Source: Pelagicoccus sp. SDUM812002
Lineage (GTDB): Bacteria; Verrucomicrobiota; Verrucomicrobiia; Opitutales; Opitutaceae
Reading direction: 5' to 3'
Assembly (NCBI RefSeq): GCF_031127835.1
Contig: NZ_JARXHX010000010.1
Coordinates: 1-64,000 of the forward strand
Length of the DNA stretch: 64,000 nucleotides
Each line of letters opens with the position of its first letter. Position 1 is the first letter of the stretch. Below are positions 12,074 to 20,954 of this stretch, in pieces. Both the position numbers and the translations under genes were made by a program. The notes under the pieces are model-generated. The model worked only from the letters and a program-made list of their open reading frames with translations. It searched no databases and was not told the origin of the DNA.

Positions 12074-12220
12074 GCAGGCGGGATAGCTTTCAGAGCGAAA
12101 ATGTCGAGTTTTCAGTATAGCTAGGGCAACCACCCAAAAAGCTGTCGACGTATTCTAGATTCCATCAATCCAAAAAACGCGCTTCCACTGAGCTGAATAG
12201 TGCTCTTTAACCGTCATCTT

Positions 12221-13711
12221 ATGACTTTCAAAGCCGATCCAATCCCATCGCGCACCCTTTTCAATTTCAATTCCGTCGTGGCTGCCCTTTTTCTGGTTTC
12301 CACCCCATTGGTGGCCAAAAACTCAATCGAGCCCGGCGACGAAGCACTCCGACACCATCTCCAGCTGCTGGTCGACGAAGGAGTCATCAATACTCTCAGC
12401 ACCACCTGGCCCCTGTCCGACAAAGAGATCGCCTCAAGCATCGCTAGCCTCAACGAAGACGAGCTTACGGCGGAGCAATCCCAGTCATTGAACGCTCTCC
12501 AACAAAGACTGCTTAACACTGCCTCAGCCTCAACAGTCATTCAATACGGCAACCGCCGCCAAGAACTGCGGGGCTTCGCCGACGATTTCCGCGAACAGGG
12601 AGAGATTCGCTTCAAGTCCTCGGAACAGGTCGGCCTCTTCACCTTCCACCTTCAAGCCTCCGCCGTCGACAATCCTCTGGACGACAAAGAAGTGCGACTC
12701 GACGGCAGCTACATAGCGGTCGACTTAAAGAACTGGCAATTCGGAGCCGGGGCAGTCGACCGATGGTGGGGACCCGGATGGCAGGGCAGCCTCATCCTCT
12801 CCAACAACGCTCGTCCCAGTCCCGGAATTTTTCTCAATCGGAACACCACCAAGGCTTTCAACCTCCCTGTGCTCCGCATGCTCGGTCCTTGGTCTTTCAG
12901 CTCATTCGCCAACCAGCTAGAAAGTGACCGCCACATACCAGAAGCTAAACTTCTCGGGGCTCGCTTCACCTTCAAGCCCATCGATTCTTTGGAGGTCGGG
13001 CTCACCCGTACGGCGCAATGGGGAGGAGACGGACGGCCCGAAACTTGGGACAGCCTAAAAGACCTGATCCTCGGCAACGATAACGTAGGTGACGGTGGGA
13101 TCGAACTCGACGGTTCCAACGAACCCGGAAACCAGCTCGGAGGTATCGACCTTCGCTGGACCACCCGATTCGCCGACCAATCAGTCACTTTCTACGGCCA
13201 ACTTATTGGCGAGGACGAAGCAGGCGGATTCCCTTCCCGGAAGATCGGCCTCTTCGGCGTTGAGACTCCCGTCAACACCGACTGGTCCAACGGACGGATC
13301 TTTCTAGAAGCGAGCGACACCACCATGGATTTCCTAGATGATCGCTTCGCGAATTCTGCATACAATCACAGTATCTACCAGAGCGGCTATCGCTACCGCG
13401 GCAACGCGATCGGAGCATCCACCGACAATGACTCTCGCCTCCTCACATTGGGCGGCATGCACGAAATTGGTCCGCTGAACTCACTCACCTGGAAGGCGCA
13501 GTATGCCTCGCTAAACCGCGATGGAAGTCCAGGCCGCAATACCGTGGCTAGCTCCCACGAACAAACCGGAATCGTCTCGGCAAAATTCGAGCGCAAGCTC
13601 AACGAACAAGTCTGCCTTGGAGTGAACGCCACTCATATCCTAAACGACGTTACTCCAGACTCTCGAATCTCAAAGTCGAGTATCCAAGTTTCGCTTACAA
13701 TCCAAAACTAG
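12221..13711 (+). CDS. Wzi-like capsule-assembly outer-membrane protein
   Basis: A 496-residue outer-membrane beta-barrel of the capsule assembly Wzi family. In E. coli, Wzi is an outer-membrane lectin that holds group 1 capsule on the cell surface. The hallmark is the segment DRWWGPGWQGSLILSNNARP, followed by LNRNTTKAF and LGPWSFSSFANQLESDR. An N-terminal helical part (LQLLVDEGVINTLSTTWPLS, about residues 50-75) is also typical of the family. The start is taken at the ATG of MTFKADPIPSRTLF, giving a signal sequence; an in-frame GTG seven codons upstream is possible. It may serve the polysaccharide genes that begin 9 kb downstream. Its stop codon lies inside the same CTAG as the stop of the converging SRPBCC-VOC gene. 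Confidence 0.88.
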   Translation: MTFKADPIPSRTLFNFNSVVAALFLVSTPLVAKNSIEPGDEALRHHLQLLVDEGVINTLSTTWPLSDKEIASSIASLNEDELTAEQSQSLNALQQRLLNTASASTVIQYGNRRQELRGFADDFREQGEIRFKSSEQVGLFTFHLQASAVDNPLDDKEVRLDGSYIAVDLKNWQFGAGAVDRWWGPGWQGSLILSNNARPSPGIFLNRNTTKAFNLPVLRMLGPWSFSSFANQLESDRHIPEAKLLGARFTFKPIDSLEVGLTRTAQWGGDGRPETWDSLKDLILGNDNVGDGGIELDGSNEPGNQLGGIDLRWTTRFADQSVTFYGQLIGEDEAGGFPSRKIGLFGVETPVNTDWSNGRIFLEASDTTMDFLDDRFANSAYNHSIYQSGYRYRGNAIGASTDNDSRLLTLGGMHEIGPLNSLTWKAQYASLNRDGSPGRNTVASSHEQTGIVSAKFERKLNEQVCLGVNATHILNDVTPDSRISKSSIQVSLTIQN

Positions 13712-14562
13712 ACAACCAGCTCAGCACCGGGCTCGCGCACGTACTGTTTCAGCGAATCGTCCATCAATCCAATGGGCTGACTCAAGTGTATCAATACACC
13801 ATTGGGATCGACTGTCACGCAGGTACGTTCTCCCCAGGGCTGATCCGTCGGTTCCTCACGAAAGAGCAGTCCCTCAGCCTTGAGGTGACTAAAAGCAGCA
13901 TCAACGCATTCCACCGTCAGCGAGATCCACAATCCATCACCCGCAGTCGCGGCCTCAAACTCCGGTTGCCCCGCTTCGGAAGCGCTCGCCATGACCCCTA
14001 ACTGCTCACCTTCGGGGCCGAGCAGATGCAGATAGCACGGAGCGTCGAACACCGCTTTGAAGCCGAAATAGGATACGTAGAAATCGCGCGTCTCCGATAG
14101 CTTATCGCTCACGATTCCCATACAGAGCTTCGCTTCATCTGGCAGGCCAGAGCTCAGATCTCCTCCACCAAAGCGCTCAACCAAAGTCCCTACTTCGCGA
14201 ACGAGTCCGCGATAGTGCAGGTCAAAAAGCGTATCCGTCATATCAGGACGCTGCGACTTAAACATGGTAAATGAAGCAGCGGTTTGCCCATTGTCCGCCT
14301 TGAAGACGCGCATCGGAAAGCTCTCCACCAATTCAAGCGTTGGCCCCGCCAACATCTCGATGCATCCGCTCGAGCGATCAGCATCTATTGCAAAAGCGAG
14401 TTCGCCCCCTTGCGGGGTTCGGATAGTCCAACGCTCGTCCTTCTTGTGGACCGACCCGCAAAAGCTCACAGCCCAAAGCGGCAAGGTTTCTGGATTGGAG
14501 AGAAAAGAGAACACTTCGTCGACCGAAGCGGAAACAGTGATTGTAACAGTGCGGTTTTTCAT
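13708..14562 (-). CDS. SRPBCC domain fused to a VOC (glyoxalase-like) domain
   Basis: A 284-residue soluble protein made of two small ligand-binding folds. Residues about 1-140 form an SRPBCC/START-like domain of the polyketide-cyclase/AHSA1 type (TITVSASVDEVFSFLSNPET, then a C-terminal amphipathic helix LVREVGTLVERFG). Residues about 150-270 form a vicinal-oxygen-chelate domain of the glyoxalase/bleomycin-resistance type (SETRDFYVSYFGFKAVF, then FREEPTDQPWGERTCVTVDP). The start is the ATG of MKNRTVTITVSA. The fusion suggests detoxification or small-molecule binding, but no substrate can be named. It stands alone and converges on the Wzi-like gene with a four-base overlap. Confidence 0.82.
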   Translation of the reverse strand: MKNRTVTITVSASVDEVFSFLSNPETLPLWAVSFCGSVHKKDERWTIRTPQGGELAFAIDADRSSGCIEMLAGPTLELVESFPMRVFKADNGQTAASFTMFKSQRPDMTDTLFDLHYRGLVREVGTLVERFGGGDLSSGLPDEAKLCMGIVSDKLSETRDFYVSYFGFKAVFDAPCYLHLLGPEGEQLGVMASASEAGQPEFEAATAGDGLWISLTVECVDAAFSHLKAEGLLFREEPTDQPWGERTCVTVDPNGVLIHLSQPIGLMDDSLKQYVREPGAELVV

Positions 14563-14708
14563 ATCGCCGCCACTATACACTTCGCCGCTGACAACCCTAT
14601 GTCAGCAGAGATGAAGTATTTCTACATTTTCCGTCACCGATGCTTGCTCGTCTCGACGCGGTTCTTAGCTAAGACGGACACCCGCACCCGCGGAGTCCAT
14701 TGCACAGC

Positions 14709-14743
14709 AAAAAAATCCCTGCCGCTTCGAGAGCAGCAGGGAT
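14709..14743 (-). terminator. Terminator of the cytochrome b562 gene
   Basis: Read on the minus strand, an ATCCCTGC/GCAGGGAT stem is followed by a run of seven T about 40 bases after the cytochrome b562 stop codon. Confidence 0.88.
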
Positions 14744-14781
14744 GTAAATACTTAGGCAGTCTCGAAGAGCGAGCGTTCCGA

Positions 14782-15234
14782 TCAATCTTCGTCTTCAGGC
14801 TTGTAAGCTTTATGCCCTTCTTTGCGGGCATCGTTGATCTTGCCGACAGTCTTCTGAGCAGCCTCCGCATCGCCCTCTTCCAAGGCCGCATGCAATTCCT
14901 CAAGCAAAGTGATGGTCTGTTTCATTCCCTTTCGGTAACCTTCCAAAAATTCCTTCTTGGCGGCATCGCCCTCTTGTTGGGCCAGCAAACTCGGTTCCAG
15001 ATCGAGCGACTTTTTCGCGTGTTCGAGCATAATTGCAACCTGCTCAGCAGCAGCGGAAAATTGCTCAGGGTCGCGAATCGCCCGACGGACCAACTTCCAG
15101 GCGTCCCCGATATGCTCCATTTCCTCTTCGAGAGGCGAGTGATCGTGCCCGCCCTCTTCATTATGGTTCGCAAATGCAGCAGGAACTCCCGCGAGAAGGC
15201 TCAGAATACAGAACAGGAAAGGACTTTTTTTCAT
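14782..15234 (-). CDS. Cytochrome b562 family periplasmic protein
   Basis: A 150-residue exported protein resembling the four-helix-bundle cytochrome b562. The chosen ATG opens a signal peptide (MKKSPFLFCILSLLAGVPAA). The mature part begins with a His- and acid-rich stretch (NHNEEGGHDHSPLEEE). Both heme ligands of the family have plausible counterparts: Met39 in the first helix (EEMEHIGDAW) and His141 near the end (KEGHKAYK). The 102-residue spacing is close to that between Met7 and His102 in the E. coli protein. The YRKGMKQTITLLEELHAALE helix also fits. It would act as a soluble periplasmic electron carrier, though the physiological partner of cytochrome b562 is not established. It is monocistronic with its own terminator. 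If Met39 is not a ligand, it would be a heme-free relative. Confidence 0.8.
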   Translation of the reverse strand: MKKSPFLFCILSLLAGVPAAFANHNEEGGHDHSPLEEEMEHIGDAWKLVRRAIRDPEQFSAAAEQVAIMLEHAKKSLDLEPSLLAQQEGDAAKKEFLEGYRKGMKQTITLLEELHAALEEGDAEAAQKTVGKINDARKEGHKAYKPEDED

Positions 15235-15415
15235 TATCTTTTGGGAAGAGTAGATTGGTTTTCGCTTACAAATAAGGACGCATTTGAAAACAAGCTGAGC
15301 CAGCGAGCAAGTAAATCCGCAAGAACGGACCGGTTGGAGCAGCCCCCCCCTCTTTTTCAACTCTGCAAAGCTTACTCCTTAGAAGCGAGACATCCTCTCG
15401 CAATCGGTGATCGGC

Positions 15416-16381
15416 TCAATTGCAAGTCACTCGAATCGCATGGTGATCGGCCACTTTGCGCGCTTCCTCTGCTAAAGCATGCTTCATCTCCTCTGGCTCA
15501 AGCACAGTAGCGTTCTCTTGAAATGAGAGGAGCCAGCCCGTCATCCAGTCGCAGGCTTTCGTAGCCAATACGAGGATACTCCCCCCTTCGACCTCATGCT
15601 CAGACACTAAGCCAAGCGACCACTCGCGACGCGCCCGTCCCACTGAAATTGTCTTGAAAAATATCTTCACCTCCAGGCTCTCGGTACGGTCGTGCTGTTT
15701 CTCCAAATACTTCTGCAAATTGAAGTTTCCGTGCTGTTCCGTGTTTCTGTCTAAAATATCAATTTTTTGGATACGATCGATACGAAAATCCCTGTAATCC
15801 TTTCGCAAACGACACCATGCGATCAGGTGCCAATAGTCGAGGTAGTGGATTAAGCCCAGAGGCTCTACGTCTCGCTTCGTTACCTCGCCTCGCCCACCGC
15901 CTTGGTAGGCAATTCGCAAAGCACGCGACTCCGCAAGGCACGTTTGCAGGTCTACCAGGCGAGCTACGCATCCGTCCGGCTTAGGTGCATGGCTGCTCCA
16001 CCCGAAGATCACGGATTCCTCCACCCGTTCCAATCTACTCTTCTGCCGATCGGGCAAGGCTGCCTTCACCTTGAGGAGCGCAGACTGGATGGAGGCATCC
16101 AAAGACGGATCGCTTGTCTTGCTTAAAGCTAAGCCTGCCATTCCTAAAGCTGCCGCCTCGTCCTCCGAAAACATGATCGGCGGCAACAGATAACCTTTCA
16201 TCAGCGAGTAGCCCACGCCCGCTTCCGCGATCACCGGGATCCCAATCTCGCTCAAAGCTGCCACGTCTCGATAGACAGTACGCAGGCTGATTTCGAAATG
16301 AGCTGCAATATCTTCCGCACGCGTAACCCGCCTGCTCTGCAACAGTAGCATCGTACCCATCAGCCTATCGATTCGATTCAT
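15416..16381 (-). CDS. YafY-type WYL-domain transcriptional regulator
   Basis: A 321-residue DNA-binding regulator. The N-terminal winged-helix domain (about 1-60) reads MNRIDRLMGTMLLLQSRRV and HFEISLRTVYRDVAALSEIG, the classic HTH_11 pattern of YafY-like proteins. A linker with GYSLMKGYLLPPIMFSEDEA follows. Next is the WYL domain (about 140-235, with LDYWHLIAWCRLRKDYRDFR), which binds a ligand that switches DNA binding in characterised members. The WCX extension (about 250-321) ends in ARKVADHHAIRV. The start is the ATG of MNRIDRL; a longer frame adds 16 residues with no family match. It lies 65 bases downstream of the anti-sigma gene on the same strand, so read-through is possible. Ligand and target genes are unknown. 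Confidence 0.92.
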   Translation of the reverse strand: MNRIDRLMGTMLLLQSRRVTRAEDIAAHFEISLRTVYRDVAALSEIGIPVIAEAGVGYSLMKGYLLPPIMFSEDEAAALGMAGLALSKTSDPSLDASIQSALLKVKAALPDRQKSRLERVEESVIFGWSSHAPKPDGCVARLVDLQTCLAESRALRIAYQGGGRGEVTKRDVEPLGLIHYLDYWHLIAWCRLRKDYRDFRIDRIQKIDILDRNTEQHGNFNLQKYLEKQHDRTESLEVKIFFKTISVGRARREWSLGLVSEHEVEGGSILVLATKACDWMTGWLLSFQENATVLEPEEMKHALAEEARKVADHHAIRVTCN

Positions 16382-16446
16382 CGATCGCGAATCAACCCAG
16401 GGAGCGCCTATCTGGCAACCCTCTATCAATATCGGCTCGGTACAGT

Positions 16447-17280
16447 CTAATTACCCATCAAAATGATCGGGCCCTTCGGCGTCGTGTCGCTGCCACCCTT
16501 GGCCTCCAAACTGAGAGCGAAAGCGTCGATGTCCGCTATGGATTCGGAACCTGAGAACGCATATTCAAGGGTGCCCTCCTCGTTCGTGTTGAACACTCCA
16601 GCGCTAACCGGTGACTCGTAAGCTGGATCGATAATCCAAAGTTGGTAGTCTTGATCCGAGGACAACGCGGGCAATTGCGAGACAGTCAAACGACCCGACT
16701 GCTGCGAAGCGTTCCAAACCGCCACAGCTTGAGCGTTCGGAGCCGACTCTAATTGAGACTTGAGGACTGCGATTCGAAGATTTTGCAGTGCTCCGTCGCT
16801 TTCCAACTGCCGCAATTCTGCCTCGAGATCGTTCATTTCCTGAAGATGCGAGACTAACAATGAATCTACCCGATGAGCGTATTCAGCCTGTAACGACGCT
16901 AGACGTTGAGATATATCAGTCCGTTGATTCCAGAGAACCAAACTTGTGATAGCAAAAGCCGCTGCCAGACCCCAAGGAATCCAGGAAAAAGAATTTCCAA
17001 CGACCTTAGTCTCCATGGCAGCGTCGGCGTCTCCTCCAGAAGCCATGAGCGGTTCTTCAGATTGGTCGGTCATTCCCATTATCCGCTCTTCGAGATCCGC
17101 CGGGGGTTCAACCTCATCAGCCGTCAAAGCCAAAAGATCGGATGTCTCAGCGTAGCGCTCGACGGCTCGTTTCGCCTCGGGGTTACGATCCAACTCTGAC
17201 TCGAAGGCGAGCAACTCATCTCCCTCGAGCAAGTCGACGGCATAGAGTGCAGCTAGCTCTTGAAGCTCGTCGCGACTCAT
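16447..17280 (-). CDS. RskA-type anti-sigma factor
   Basis: A 277-residue single-pass membrane protein that should hold the neighbouring ECF sigma factor inactive until a signal arrives. The cytoplasmic N-terminal zinc-finger-like helical domain (about 1-75) reads LAALYAVDLLEGDELLAFES, without the Cys residues of a true ZAS motif. One membrane helix lies near residues 101-118 (WIPWGLAAAFAITSLVLW). A periplasmic coiled coil (about 120-180) precedes the RskA C-terminal domain (AVAVWNASQQSGRLTVSQLP then DQDYQLWIIDPAYESPVSAG). Its ATG overlaps the sigma-factor stop codon as ATGA, so translation is probably coupled. The inducing signal is unknown. Confidence 0.93.
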   Translation of the reverse strand: MSRDELQELAALYAVDLLEGDELLAFESELDRNPEAKRAVERYAETSDLLALTADEVEPPADLEERIMGMTDQSEEPLMASGGDADAAMETKVVGNSFSWIPWGLAAAFAITSLVLWNQRTDISQRLASLQAEYAHRVDSLLVSHLQEMNDLEAELRQLESDGALQNLRIAVLKSQLESAPNAQAVAVWNASQQSGRLTVSQLPALSSDQDYQLWIIDPAYESPVSAGVFNTNEEGTLEYAFSGSESIADIDAFALSLEAKGGSDTTPKGPIILMGN

Positions 17281-17861
17281 AGCTTGCCCTCCAATTCTAC
17301 CCGCAAACGCTCTAAGCCCCTACGGATCCTCGACTTGACGGTGCCCAAAGCCTGCGACTCCCGGTCTGCTATTTCGCTCTGCGAGAGCCCTCCGAAATAA
17401 GCTAGTTGCAAGACTTGACGTTGATCTTCCGTTAAGACGTCGAACGCCTTGCGTACAACCTGAGCAGCTTCGCTTGCCCGTAGGTTCTCGAATGCACCCG
17501 CCAAAGGTGCGCTCTGCGTCAATTCCAGGATGTCTTGCTTGGAATCTTCCACGATTCTCCCTCGACGCGTCTTCTTACGAATACGGTCGATGGCTCGGTT
17601 GCGAATGATTCTCGATGCGAACGTCAACGGCTGAGCTAGGCTCGCGTCATATTTCGGGGCCTGCTTCCAAAGTTCTAGAAAAGTCTCCTGCATGAGTTCG
17701 TCAGCGTCCGCACCATTTCCGGTGAACTTAAAAGCAGCAGAATAGAGAGCTTTGGAAATACGTCGATAAAGAATGCGAAATGCATCTCGGCTACCTTTGC
17801 CCGATTCCTGCAATAGGTCGGCATCCGTCAGATCGGAAAGTTGTTCGGACTTTAAATTCAC
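17277..17861 (-). CDS. ECF RNA polymerase sigma factor (SigK-like)
   Basis: A 194-residue group 4 sigma factor. Region 2 (about 25-95) contains YSAAFKFTGNGADADELMQE and ETFLELWKQ for core binding and -10 recognition. Region 4 (about 135-190) contains VLTEDQRQVLQLAYFGGLSQ and SEIADRESQALGTVKSRIRR, the helix-turn-helix for the -35 element. There is no sigma region 1 or 3. It is encoded in one operon with, and overlaps by four bases, an RskA-type anti-sigma factor, the standard arrangement for membrane-signalled control. The start used here is GTG (at 17861), because the conserved sequence begins soon after and no ATG is better placed. The regulon cannot be deduced; self-activation is likely by analogy. 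Confidence 0.94.
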   Translation of the reverse strand: MNLKSEQLSDLTDADLLQESGKGSRDAFRILYRRISKALYSAAFKFTGNGADADELMQETFLELWKQAPKYDASLAQPLTFASRIIRNRAIDRIRKKTRRGRIVEDSKQDILELTQSAPLAGAFENLRASEAAQVVRKAFDVLTEDQRQVLQLAYFGGLSQSEIADRESQALGTVKSRIRRGLERLRVELEGKL

Positions 17862-17981
17862 AAAAAAGAGAGGAGGCTTTTCTCAAACATACGTCTTCAC
17901 AACGTCATCGGATCCCTAACAAATGCGCTTTTTCTACCAATACGAAGAAAATGATGCATTTGCGCGGAATCGAGGATCCGG

Positions 17982-17998
17982 TCGCCCGAGCCGGGCGA
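17982..17998. repeat. Perfect hairpin upstream of the sigma operon
   Basis: TCGCCCG-AGC-CGGGCGA forms a seven-base stem with a three-base loop in the 275-base gap between the sigma-factor gene and the small TPR gene. No T-run follows on either strand, so it is not an obvious terminator; it may be a protein-binding site. Confidence 0.5.
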
Positions 17999-18136
17999 AT
18001 ATCCACGATAAAGGCGAATCCAACCCTTCGCCCAAACAGCCGACCTCCGGATCCTACAACTCATAGCGCATCAAGATCATAATCCAACCGCCGTCCGTCT
18101 CATTAATACTACAAATATCCAGGAATTAGATACGCC

Positions 18137-18469
18137 ATGACATTCAATACCTCACGCACTGGCCTCTTTACCGCGTCCGGCAACCTCGCCATCGGGAGCC
18201 ACCTACTCGCATCGCCCGAAGACTTTGTAGAACGCGGGCACACCCTGATGCAACTATCGCAAAAGGAGATCGGACTAGAATATTATGAACAAGCGGCATA
18301 CGTCTTTGCCGAAGCGCTCGAGATTGATCCCGAAAACTCAAAAGCGAGGCTCGGCCTTGCATTGGCGATGAACACGAATTGTAATTTCAACACCGACTAT
18401 CACCAAATAGCTGATACGAAACAGGAATCGGTATCTAAAAATGGTATGTTCGGTCTTCCTCAATCGTAG
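18137..18469 (+). CDS. Small TPR-containing protein
   Basis: A 110-residue protein of unknown role. It holds one clear tetratricopeptide-like repeat, about residues 45-80 (EYYEQAAYVFAEALEIDPEN followed by KARLGLALAMN), with the alternating small and aromatic residues of that motif and the typical IDPEN turn. The N-terminal 35 residues and the tail after residue 85 have no recognisable feature. There is no signal peptide. The ATG lies next to ATACGCC without a clear ribosome binding site. Its last ten bases overlap the end of cydB on the opposite strand. Possibly a protein-protein interaction module; possibly a remnant of a longer TPR protein. Confidence 0.6.
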   Translation: MTFNTSRTGLFTASGNLAIGSHLLASPEDFVERGHTLMQLSQKEIGLEYYEQAAYVFAEALEIDPENSKARLGLALAMNTNCNFNTDYHQIADTKQESVSKNGMFGLPQS

Positions 18470-19470
18470 CTCAAGTCAGTGGCCTTCCCTCGAAAAACTC
18501 GATAGGCGAAAATCGTATATCCGATGAGGAATGGGAATACGATTCCTGTTCCGATCAAGATTACCTTGAGCGACTCCGGAGCCGCAGCTGCCTCTACTAT
18601 CCGCAATTGACCGGGCACGATGTAGGGATGAAAGCTGTATACTAGCCCCACGAAACCGAGCACGAAAATCGAAACCGAAATCGCAAATGGCATAGCCGAC
18701 AATCGATCACCCGGCATCGGCAAAGCTCCGAGCAAGAAGTGCATTATCACCGTGAGCAGCATGGAGACCAGCGGCATCGCGATCAGCAGCGTCGCTTCCG
18801 GAAACGCAAACATTCGATCATAGATCCTCGTATCCACGAACGGAGCCGCGATGCTGCTCAAGACCGCCCCCGCCACCATCGACCAAATACCTAATCGCGC
18901 CCACTTGACTGCAAAGCGTTGCAATTCGTCCTCTGTCTTCAATATCAGCCAACACGCCCCCATCAAACCGTACCCCGCTACCACGAGAAAGCCGAAGAAG
19001 ATCGAAAACACTTCGCTCACCCAACCCGGCTGGAACCCCACCACGAAGCGGCCAACCATATAGCCTTGGCTCAAGGCGACCACGAGGGATGAGAGAAAGA
19101 AAATCCGGTCCCAACGCGCCTGCTTTTCCGGTGCCACCTTCTTACGAAAGTCGAACGAAACCCCTCTGAATATGAGCCCGATCAACATCAATGCCACCGG
19201 TAGGTAAAGCTCCCCTAGAACCAGCCCATGGGCCGCCGGAAACGCCACTAGCAAAAGCCCCACTCCTAGGACCAGCCAAGTCTCGTTGGCATCCCAAAAC
19301 GGACCGATGGAGCCAATCATGCGATCTCGGTTCGACCGCGGAGCGAAAGGTGAAAGCAAACCAACTCCCAAGTCGTACCCATCAAGCACCGCGTACAACA
19401 GCATCGAAAGCCCGATTAGGAAGGCGAAAACGAACGGCAGCCAAGCCCCATCCTGCATTAGGTCATTCAT
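18460..19470 (-). CDS. cydB: Cytochrome bd ubiquinol oxidase subunit II
   Basis: A 336-residue integral membrane protein with about eight helices, the partner of CydA in the quinol-oxidising, oxygen-reducing bd oxidase. Family features include the N-terminal LLYAVLDGYDLGVGLLSPF and RDRMIGSIGPFWDANETWLV, which include the conserved DGxDLGxG and WDxNETWLV patterns, and a middle FRGVSFDFRKK. Length is normal for the short CioB form. The ATG overlaps the stop of cydA as ATGA, so the subunits are translationally coupled. No cydX-like small gene was noticed downstream. Confidence 0.96.
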   Translation of the reverse strand: MNDLMQDGAWLPFVFAFLIGLSMLLYAVLDGYDLGVGLLSPFAPRSNRDRMIGSIGPFWDANETWLVLGVGLLLVAFPAAHGLVLGELYLPVALMLIGLIFRGVSFDFRKKVAPEKQARWDRIFFLSSLVVALSQGYMVGRFVVGFQPGWVSEVFSIFFGFLVVAGYGLMGACWLILKTEDELQRFAVKWARLGIWSMVAGAVLSSIAAPFVDTRIYDRMFAFPEATLLIAMPLVSMLLTVIMHFLLGALPMPGDRLSAMPFAISVSIFVLGFVGLVYSFHPYIVPGQLRIVEAAAAPESLKVILIGTGIVFPFLIGYTIFAYRVFRGKATDLSYD

Positions 19471-20795
19471 GTCGGATTCGGTTTGCGGTTAACATCTCCC
19501 GACCGCTTCGCGTGTAGGGTCAGATAAAACACAGCGGTCATATAGGCCACTAGCAATATTCCATAAGTTACCAAGTAAGCTGCGAGCGTGGCCCCTACGT
19601 TCGCCGGAGGCAGGTCCGCCACCGCGTCCTTTGATTTCAGCACTCCTTGCACCAACCACGGCTGGCGACCGATCTCGGTCACGTACCAACCGGCTACCGT
19701 CGCCACCCAACCTGCAAAAGTCATAGCTTGGAGCAGCTGCAAGAACCGCCGTGGCAACTCCCGCTTCTTCAGAAGCATCCAGCCTCCGTAAAGCCCAGAT
19801 AAAATCATCAACATCCCCATCCCAACCATCACACGGAACGCCCAAAAAACCGGTGCCACCGGCGGATGCTCGCCTTCGAACGCATTGAGACCTCGCACAT
19901 AACCGTTCAGGTCGCGGGTGACGATCAGGCTTCCCAGCTTGGGTATCGAAACTTCGAAGCGGTTCTCCCTAGCCTCTTCGTCCGGCAATGCAAACAGCGT
20001 CAAGTGCACGCCCTCCCCGCCCTCCCATAACCCTTCCATAGCGGCTAGCTTTTGAGGCTGATGATCCCGCGTATTCGTTCCGTGGAGATCCCCTACGAAC
20101 AACTGCAGCGGCGCCAGCACAGCTGCGAGGAACAAACAAGACCTCAAGCCCGCCCGGGCCGCAGGACCGTTGTCACCTTTCAACTGTTTGTACGCCATCA
20201 AGCCCGCTCCCAGGAATGCCACGGTCAGCCCCGAAGCCAACACCGCATGCACAAAACGGTACGGCATGGATGGGTTGAATATTACCTCCTTCCAGCTAGT
20301 TGCGTGAGCAACTCCTTCGATCATTTCGAATCCAGTGGGCGTATGCATCCAACTGTTTAGGGCCAGTATCCAGAAAGCGGATAAAGTCGTGCCTGCCGCC
20401 ACCAGAAACGTCGCCAAGCTGTGCACCCACGGCTTCACTCTTCGGAAGCCGAACAGCATTATCCCCAGCATACTCGCTTCCAAAAAGAAAGCGGTCAGCA
20501 CCTCGTATGCGAGCAATGGCCCGGCAATGTTACCGACGGTATTCATGTAGCCCGGCCAGTTCGTTCCGAACTGGAAGGACATAGTCACTCCACTCACGAC
20601 CCCCAGACTGAAGCTCAAGGCAAAGATCTTAGTGAACAAGAAGTATAGCTCCATCCACTTCTCGTCCTTGCTCCGTTGGAAGCGGAACTTGAAGTACAGC
20701 AACAGCCATCCCAAGCCGATCGTGATCGACGGGAAAAGGATGTGGAAAGTGATGTTAGCCGCGAACTGGATACGCGACAAGACGAACGCGTCCAT
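19467..20795 (-). CDS. cydA: Cytochrome bd ubiquinol oxidase subunit I
   Basis: A 442-residue membrane protein that carries the three hemes and the quinol site of bd oxidase. It reduces oxygen to water without proton pumping, usually with high affinity and resistance to cyanide, nitric oxide and sulfide. His18 (AANITFHILFPSITIGL) and His183 (YRFVHAVLASGL) match heme ligands. The Q-loop start HQPQKLAAMEG and the late motif TEIGRQPWLVQGV are present. The Q-loop is short, as in the cyanide-insensitive CioA type, unlike the long loop of E. coli CydA. It is first in the cydAB operon. Confidence 0.96.
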   Translation of the reverse strand: MDAFVLSRIQFAANITFHILFPSITIGLGWLLLYFKFRFQRSKDEKWMELYFLFTKIFALSFSLGVVSGVTMSFQFGTNWPGYMNTVGNIAGPLLAYEVLTAFFLEASMLGIMLFGFRRVKPWVHSLATFLVAAGTTLSAFWILALNSWMHTPTGFEMIEGVAHATSWKEVIFNPSMPYRFVHAVLASGLTVAFLGAGLMAYKQLKGDNGPAARAGLRSCLFLAAVLAPLQLFVGDLHGTNTRDHQPQKLAAMEGLWEGGEGVHLTLFALPDEEARENRFEVSIPKLGSLIVTRDLNGYVRGLNAFEGEHPPVAPVFWAFRVMVGMGMLMILSGLYGGWMLLKKRELPRRFLQLLQAMTFAGWVATVAGWYVTEIGRQPWLVQGVLKSKDAVADLPPANVGATLAAYLVTYGILLVAYMTAVFYLTLHAKRSGDVNRKPNPT

Positions 20796-20954
20796 GGCAA
20801 TACGTGGTTAGGCGTTTAAGTTGAATTAAGGCGACTGCCACCCAAACCGCTCTCTGGCTGAGTATCGAGCTTATCAGTAAAACTATAAGCACTCTTGATT
20901 TCTGATAGTCCCCCATCTCATAGCAATCAAAGCTTTTGCCTATTGCCCCTGAGC

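Noticed and set aside
14284-15510. A 408-codon plus-strand frame across 14.3-15.5 kb
   Set aside because: It runs antisense through the SRPBCC-VOC and cytochrome b562 genes and the terminator between them; no motif or start signal supports it.
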